From the NCBI GenBank assembly GCA_963966185.1, contig CAWZYM010000407.1:304001-368000 (forward strand): DNA of 64,000 nt, in the 5' to 3' direction. The notes under the pieces were generated by a model. The model searched no databases and was not told where the DNA came from. It saw nothing but the letters and a program-made list of their open reading frames with translations. A program made the translations under genes and the position numbers. The stretch is from Rhabditoides inermis (lineage: Eukaryota; Nematoda; Chromadorea; Rhabditida; Rhabditidae). Within the stretch, counting starts at the first letter, position 1. Each line of letters opens with the position of its first letter. Shown here in pieces: positions 56,501 to 64,000 of this stretch.

Positions 56501-59500
56501 GAATCTCATGTGAGTCTCATATGATATTCATTTGAGTCTCATATGAGATTTGTTTGAGTTTCATATGAGATTCATTTGAGATTCCTGTGAGTCTCATATG
56601 AGATTCATTTGAGATTTATGTGAGTCTCATATGAGATTTGTTTGAGTCTTATATGAGATTCATTTGAGGCTCATAAGAAATTCAATTGAGTCTCATATGA
56701 GATTTGTTTGAGTCTCGTATGAGATTCATTTGAGACTCAAATGAATCTCATGTGAGTCTCATATGATATTCATTTGAGTCTCATATGAGATTTGTTTGAG
56801 TTTCATATGAGATTCATTTGAGATTCCTGTGAGTCTCATATGAGATTAGTTTGAGATTCATGTGAGTCTCATATGAAATTCATTTGAGATTCATGTGAGT
56901 CTCATATGAGATTTATTTGAGTCTCATATGAGATTTGTTTGCGTCTCGTATGAGATTCATTTGAGTCTCATATGAGATTTGTTTGAGTCTCATATGAGAT
57001 TTGTTTAAGTCTTGTATGAGATTCATTTGAGTCTCTGATGAAATTCATTTGAGATTCCTGTGAGTCTCATATGAGATTAATTTGAGATTAATGTGAGTCT
57101 CATATGAGATTCATTTGAGATCCATGTGAGTCTCATATGAGATTCATTTGAGTCTCATATGAAATTTGTTTGAGTCTCATATGAGATTCATTTGAGTCTC
57201 ATATGAGATTTGTTCGAGTCTCATGTGAGATTCCTGTGAGTCTCATATGAGATTCATTTGAGATTTATGTGAGTCTCATATGAGATTTGTTTGAGTCTTA
57301 TATGAGATTCATTTGAATCTTATAAAAAATTCATTTGAGTCTCATATGAGATTTGTTTGAGTCTCGTATGAGATTCATTTGATTCTCATATGAGATTTGT
57401 TTGAGTCTCATATGAGATTTGTTTAAGTCTTATATGAGATTCATTTGAGTCTCTTATGAAATTTATTTGAGATTCCTGTGAGTCTCATATGAGATTAATT
57501 TGAGATTCATGTGAGTCTCATATGAGATTCAATTGAGTCTCATATGAGATTTGTTTGAGTCTCATATGAGATTTGTTTAAGTCTTATATGAGATTCATTT
57601 GAGTATCTTATGAAATTTATTTGAGATTCCTGTGAGTCTCATATGAGATTAATTTGAGATTCATGTGAGTCTCATATGAGATTCAATTGAGTCTCATATG
57701 AGATTTGTTTGAGTCTTATATGAGATTCATTTGAGGCTCATAAGAAATTCAATTGAGTCTCATATGAGATTTGTTTGAGTCTCGTATGAGATTCATTTGA
57801 GACTCAAATGAATCTCATGTGAGTCTCATATGATATTCATTTGAGTCTCATATGAGATTTGTTTGAGTTTCATATGAGATTCATTTGAGATTCCTGTGAG
57901 TCTCATATGAGATTAGTTTGAGATTCATGTGAGTCTCATATGAAATTCATTTGAGATTCATGTGAGTCTCATATGAGATTTATTTGAGTCTCATATGAGA
58001 TTTGTTTGCGTCTCGTATGAGATTCATTTGAGTCTCATATGAGATTTGTTTGAGTCTCATATGAGATTTGTTTAAGTCTTGTATGAGATTCATTTGAGTC
58101 TCTCATGAAATTCATTTGAGATTCCTGTGAGTCTCATATGAGATTAATTTGAGATTCCTGTGAGTCTCATATGAGATTCATTTGAGATTTATGTGAGTCT
58201 CATATGAGATTTGTTTGAGTCTTATATGAGATTCATTTGAGTCTCATAAAAAATTCATTTGAGTCTCATATGAGATTTGTTTGAGTCTCATATGAGATTT
58301 GTTTAAGTCTTATATGAGATTCATTTGAGTCTCTTATGAAATTCATTAGAGATTCCTGTGAGTCTCATATGAGATTAATTTGAGATTCATGTGAGTCTCA
58401 TATGAGATTCATTTGAGATTCATGTGAGTCTCATATGAGATTCATTCGAGTCTCATATGAGATTTGTTTGAGTCTCATGTGAGATTTGTTTGAGTCTTAT
58501 ATGATATTCATTTGAGATCTATGTGAGTCTCATGTGAGAATCATTTGAGTCTCATATGAGATTTGTTTGAGTCTCATAAGAAACTTGTTTGAATGAGATT
58601 TGTCTGAGTCTCATATGAGATTCAATTCAGATTCCTGTGAGTCTCATATGAAATTCATGAAAGATTCCTGTGAGTCTCATATGAGATTCATTTGAGATTC
58701 ATGTGAGTCTCATATGACATTCATTTGAGATTCATGTGAGTCTCATATGAGATTCATTTGAGATTTATGTGAGTCTCATATGAGATTTGTTTGAGTCTTA
58801 TATGAGATTCATTTGAGGCTCATAAGAAATTCATTTGAGTCTCATATGAGATTTGTTAGAGTCTCGTATGAGATTCATTTGAGACTCAAATGAATCTCAT
58901 GTGAGTCTCATATGATATTCATTTGAGTCTCATATGAGATTTGTTTGAGTTTCATATGAGATTCATTTGAGATTCCTGTGAGTCTCATATGAGATTCATT
59001 TGAGATTTATGTGAGTCTCATATGAGATTTGTTTGAGTCTTATATGAGATTCATTTGAGGCTCATAAGAAATTCAATTGAGTCTCATATGAGATTTGTTT
59101 GAGTCTCGTATGAGATTCATTTGAGACTCAAATGAATCTCATGTGAGTCTCATATGATATTCATTTGAGTCTCATATGAGATTTGTTTGAGTTTCATATG
59201 AGATTCATTTGAGATTCCTGTGAGTCTCATATGAGATTAGTTTGAGATTCATGTGAGTCTCATATGAAATTCATTTGAGATTCATGTGAGTCTCATATGA
59301 GATTTATTTGAGTCTCATATGAGATTTGTTTGCGTCTCGTATGAGATTCATTTGAGTCTCATATGAGATTTGTTTGAGTCTCATATGAGATTTGTTTAAG
59401 TCTTGTATGAGATTCATTTGAGTCTCTGATGAAATTCATTTGAGATTCCTGTGAGTCTCATATGAGATTAATTTGAGATTAATGTGAGTCTCATATGAGA

Positions 59501-62500
59501 TTCATTTGAGATCCATGTGAGTCTCATATGAGATTCATTTGAGTCTCATATGAAATTTGTTTGAGTCTCATATGAGATTCATTTGAGTCTCATATGAGAT
59601 TTGTTCGAGTCTCATGTGAGATTCCTGTGAGTCTCATATGAGATTCATTTGAGATTTATGTGAGTCTCATATGAGATTTGTTTGAGTCTTATATGAGATT
59701 CATTTGAGTCTTATAAAAAATTCATTTGAGTCTCATATGAGATTTGTTTGAGTCTCGTATGAGATTCATTTGATTCTCATATGAGATTTGTTTGAGTCTC
59801 ATATGAGATTTGTTTAAGTCTTATATGAGATTCATTTGAGTCTCTTATGAAATTTATTTGAGATTCCTGTGAGTCTCATATGAGATTAATTTGAGATTCA
59901 TGTGAGTCTCATATGAGATTCAATTGAGTCTCATATGAGATTTGTTTGAGTCTCATATGAGACTTGTTTGAGTTTCATATGAGATTCATTTGAGATTCCT
60001 GTGAGTCTCATATGAGATTAGTTTGAGATTCATGTGAGTCTCATATGAAATTCATTTGAGATTCATGTGAGTCTCATATGAGATTTATTTGAGTCTCATA
60101 TGAGATTTGTTTGCGTCTCGTATGAGTTTCATTTGAGTCTCATATGAGATTTGTTTGAGTCTCATATGAGATTTGTTTAAGTCTTGTATGAGATTCATTT
60201 GAGTCTCATATGAGATTTGTTTGAGTTTCATATGAGATTCATTTGAGATTCCTGTGAGTCTCATATGAGATTAGTTTGAGATTCATGTGAGTCTCATATG
60301 AAATTCATTTGAGATTCATGTGAGTCTCATATGAGATTTATTTGAGTCTCATATGAGATTTGTTTGCGTCTCGTATGAGATTCATTTGAGTCTCATATGA
60401 GATTTGTTTGAGTCTCATATGAGGTTTGTTTAAGTCTTGTATGAGATTCATTTGAGTCTCTTATGAAATTCATTAGAGATTCCTGTGAGTCTCATATGAG
60501 ATTAATTTGAGATTCATGTGAGTCTCATATGAGATTCATTTGAGATTCATGTGAGTCTCATATGAGATTCATTTGAGTCTCATATGAAATTTGTTTGAGT
60601 CTCATATGAGATTCATTTGAGTCTCATATGAGATTTGTTCGAGTCTCATGTGAGATTCCTGTGAGTCTCATATGAGATTCATTTGAGATTTATGTGAGTC
60701 TCATATGAGATTTGTTTGAGTATCATATGAGATTCATTTGAGATTCCTGTGAGTCTCATATGAGATTTGTTTGAGTCTCGTATGAGATTCATTTGAGTCT
60801 CATATGAGATTTGTTTGAGTCTCATATGAGATTTGTTTAAGTCTTATATGAGATTCATTTGAGTCTCTTATGAAATTCATTTGAGATTCATTTGAGTCTC
60901 ATATGAGATTTGTTTGAGTCTCATTTGAGATTTGTTTGAGTCTCATATGAGATTCATTTGAGTCTCTAATGAGATTTGTTTGAGTCTCATGTGAGATTCC
61001 TGTGAGTCTCATATGAGTTTCATTTGAGATTTATGTGAGTCTCATATGAGATTCATTTGAGTCTCATATGAGATTTGTTTGAGTCTCGTATGAGATTCAT
61101 TTGAGTCTCATATGAGATTTGTTTGAGTCTCATATGAGATTTGTTTAAGTCTTATATGAGATTCATTTGAGTCTCATATGAGATTCATTTGAGTCTCATA
61201 TGAGATTTGTTCGAGTCTCATGTGAGATTCCTGTGAGTCTCATATGAGATTCATTTGAGATTTATGTGAGTCTCATATGAGATTTGTTTGAGTATCATAT
61301 GAGATTCATTTGAGATTCCTGTGAGTCTCATATGAGATTTGTTTGAGTCTCGTATGAGATTCATTTGAGTCTCATATGAGATTTGTTTGAGTCTCATATG
61401 AGATTTGTTTAAGTCTTATATGAGATTCATTTGAGTCTCTTATGAAATTCATTTGAGATTCATGTGAGTCTCATATGAGATTTATTTGAGTCTCATATGA
61501 GATTTGTTTGCGTCTCGTATGAGATTCATTTGAGTCTCATATGAGATTTGTTTGAGTCTCATATGAGATTTGTTTAAGTCTTGTATGAGATTCATTTGAG
61601 TCTCTTATGAAATTCATTTGAGATTCCTGTGAGTCTCATATGAGATTAATTTGAGATTAATGTGAGTCTCATATGAGATTCATTTGAGATCCATGTGAGT
61701 CTCATATGAGATTCATTTGAGTCTCATATGAAATTTGTTTGAGTCTCATATGAGATTCATTTGAGTCTCATATGAGATTTGTTCGAGTCTCATGTGAGAT
61801 TCCTGTGAGTCTCATATGAGATTCATTTGAGATTTATGTGAGTCTCATATGAGATTTGTTTGAGTCTTATATGAGATTCATTTGAGTCTTATAAAAAATT
61901 CATTTGAGTCTCATATGAGATTTGTTTGAGTCTCGTATGAGATTCATTTGATTCTCATATGAGATTTGTTTGAGTCTCATATGAGATTTGTTTAAGTCTT
62001 ATATGAGATTCATTTGAGTCTCTTATGAAATTTATTTGAGATTCCTGTGAGTCTCATATGAGATTAATTTGAGATTCATGTGAGTCTCATATGAGATTCA
62101 ATTGAGTCTCATATGAGATTTGTTTGAGTCTCATATGAGACTTGTTTGAGTTTCATATGAGATTCATTTGAGATTCCTGTGAGTCTCATATGAGATTAGT
62201 TTGAGATTCATGTGAGTCTCATATGAAATTCATTTGAGATTCATGTGAGTCTCATATGAGATTTATTTGAGTCTCATATGAGATTTGTTTGCGTCTCGTA
62301 TGAGTTTCATTTGAGTCTCATATGAGATTTGTTTGAGTCTCATATGAGATTTGTTTAAGTCTTGTATGAGATTCATTTGAGTCTCATATGAGATTTGTTT
62401 GAGTTTCATATGAGATTCATTTGAGATTCCTGTGAGTCTCATATGAGATTAGTTTGAGATTCATGTGAGTCTCATATGAAATTCATTTGAGATTCATGTG

Positions 62501-64000
62501 AGTCTCATATGAGATTTATTTGAGTCTCATATGAGATTTGTTTGCGTCTCGTATGAGATTCATTTGAGTCTCATATGAGATTTGTTTGAGTCTCATATGA
62601 GATTTATTTGAGTCTCATATGAGATTTGTTTGCGTCTCGTATGAGATTCATTTGAGTCTCATATGAGATTTGTTTGAGTCTCATATGAGATTTGTTTAAG
62701 TCTTGTATGAGATTCATTTGAGTCTCTTATGAAATTCATTTGAGATTCCTGTGAGTCTCATATGAGATTAATTTGAGATTAATGTGAGTCTCATATGAGA
62801 TTCATTTGAGATCCATGTGAGTCTCATATGAGATTCATTTGAGTCTCATATGAAATTTGTTTGAGTCTCATATGAGATTCATTTGAGTCTCATATGAGAT
62901 TTGTTCGAGTCTCATGTGAGATTCCTGTGAGTCTCATATGAGATTCATTTGAGATTTATGTGAGTCTCATATGAGATTTGTTTGAGTCTTATATGAGATT
63001 CATTTGAGTCTTATAAAAAATTCATTTGAGTCTCATATGAGATTTGTTTGAGTCTCGTATGAGATTCATTTGATTCTCATATGAGATTTGTTTGAGTCTC
63101 ATATGAGATTTGTTTAAGTCTTATATGAGATTCATTTGAGTCTCTTATGAAATTTATTTGAGATTCCTGTGAGTCTCATATGAGATTAATTTGAGATTCA
63201 TGTGAGTCTCATATGAGATTCAATTGAGTCTCATATGAGATTTGTTTGAGTCTCATATGAGACTTGTTTGAGTTTCATATGAGATTCATTTGAGATTCCT
63301 GTGAGTCTCATATGAGATTAGTTTGAGATTCATGTGAGTCTCATATGAAATTCATTTGAGATTCATGTGAGTCTCATATGAGATTTATTTGAGTCTCATA
63401 TGAGATTTGTTTGCGTCTCGTATGAGTTTCATTTGAGTCTCATATGAGATTTGTTTGAGTCTCATATGAGATTTGTTTAAGTCTTGTATGAGATTCATTT
63501 GAGTCTCATATGAGATTTGTTTGAGTTTCATATGAGATTCATTTGAGATTCCTGTGAGTCTCATATGAGATTAGTTTGAGATTCATGTGAGTCTCATATG
63601 AAATTCATTTGAGATTCATGTGAGTCTCATATGAGATTTATTTGAGTCTCATATGAGATTTGTTTGCGTCTCGTATGAGATTCATTTGAGTCTCATATGA
63701 GATTTGTTTGAGTCTCATATGAGATTTGTTTAAGTCTTGTATGAGATTCATTTGAGTCTCTTATGAAATTCATTAGAGATTCCTGTGAGTCTCATATGAG
63801 ATTAATTTGAGATTCATGTGAGTCTCATATGAGATTCATTTGAGATTCATGTGAGTCTCATATGAGATTCATTTGAGTCTCATATGAAATTTGTTTGAGT
63901 CTCATATGAGATTCATTTGAGTCTCATATGAGATTTGTTCGAGTCTCATGTGAGATTCCTGTGAGTCTCATATGAGATTCATTTGAGATTTATGTGAGTC
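53525..64000. repeat. Satellite D, 11/22-bp units, runs off the window
   Basis: 11-bp sub-units GAGTCTCATAT and GAGATTCATTT (or GAGATTTGTTT, GAGATTCATGT) alternate, giving 22-bp units that each contain the 12-bp palindrome TCTCATATGAGA. A 33-nt perfect palindrome (ATGAGATTCATTTGAG, A, inverse) recurs at 54240, 54482, 55395, 56477, 56719, 57786, 58868 and 59110. Spacings of 242 and 1082 bp repeat. Larger periods are 2237 and 2391 bp, so nested higher-order repeats are present. No coding frame is seen. Confidence 0.95.

Noticed and set aside
1..64000. CRISPR array, because of regular repeats with spacers
   Set aside because: The repeats are eukaryotic satellites with no unique spacers of constant length and no cas genes.

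Overview
The window has no recognisable single-copy host gene. It is repeat-dominated eukaryotic DNA made of five tandem-satellite families with nested transposable elements. BEL/Pao LTR retrotransposons with tRNA-Gly(GCC)-type primer sites, Helitron-like elements and a TA-target foldback element together suggest an invertebrate, most likely a nematode. That assignment is an inference. The setting looks like heterochromatin (pericentromeric, subtelomeric or an array-rich arm).

Layout. 1-5223: 11-bp satellite A (TTCTTCCTAAC) with two 9-bp arrays (ACCACTATG) that each end in a short inversion. 5224-14160: satellite B (30-bp and 21-bp monomers) in a 1991-bp higher-order repeat present about four times. 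At 14157-14160 satellite B turns around through a hairpin, and the inverted B then A arrays follow to 18707. A 2.25-kb foldback transposon with a TA target duplication sits in the inverted A array (15432-17685). 18708-23926: satellite C, which changes orientation twice: once across a Helitron-end remnant plus a 10-bp array (ATTCTGTAAC), and once at a perfect palindrome centred on 21727. 23927-31460: two Helitron-like copies joined exactly head to tail and inserted into satellite C without a target duplication. The first carries a 2.5-kb BEL/Pao element that encodes Gag but no Pol. 31461-32360: satellite C resumes. 32361-53257: a 20.9-kb element with 49-bp terminal inverted repeats and a 4-bp (ACAG) target duplication in satellite C. 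It contains a 1.79-kb internal inverted repeat, and one arm of that repeat is split by a 9.4-kb full-length BEL/Pao retrotransposon. 53258-53524: satellite C. 53525-64000: satellite D (11/22-bp units), running off the window.

Genes. The only well-supported proteins belong to the two BEL/Pao elements, both on the minus strand. The large one has Gag (668 aa), Pol (1384 aa: protease, RT, RNase H, integrase, DUF5641-like end) and, downstream of pol, a probable two-exon third ORF. Its second exon carries three zinc knuckles with the same inter-knuckle spacing (18 and 6 residues) as the Gag nucleocapsid. The small element has only a homologous Gag (382 aa). Its LTR ends, primer site and polypurine tract resemble those of the large element, so it could be mobilised in trans by such an element.

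The other long open frames lie in the satellites. They are open because monomer lengths or base composition avoid stop codons in several frames on both strands, and they should not be read as genes.
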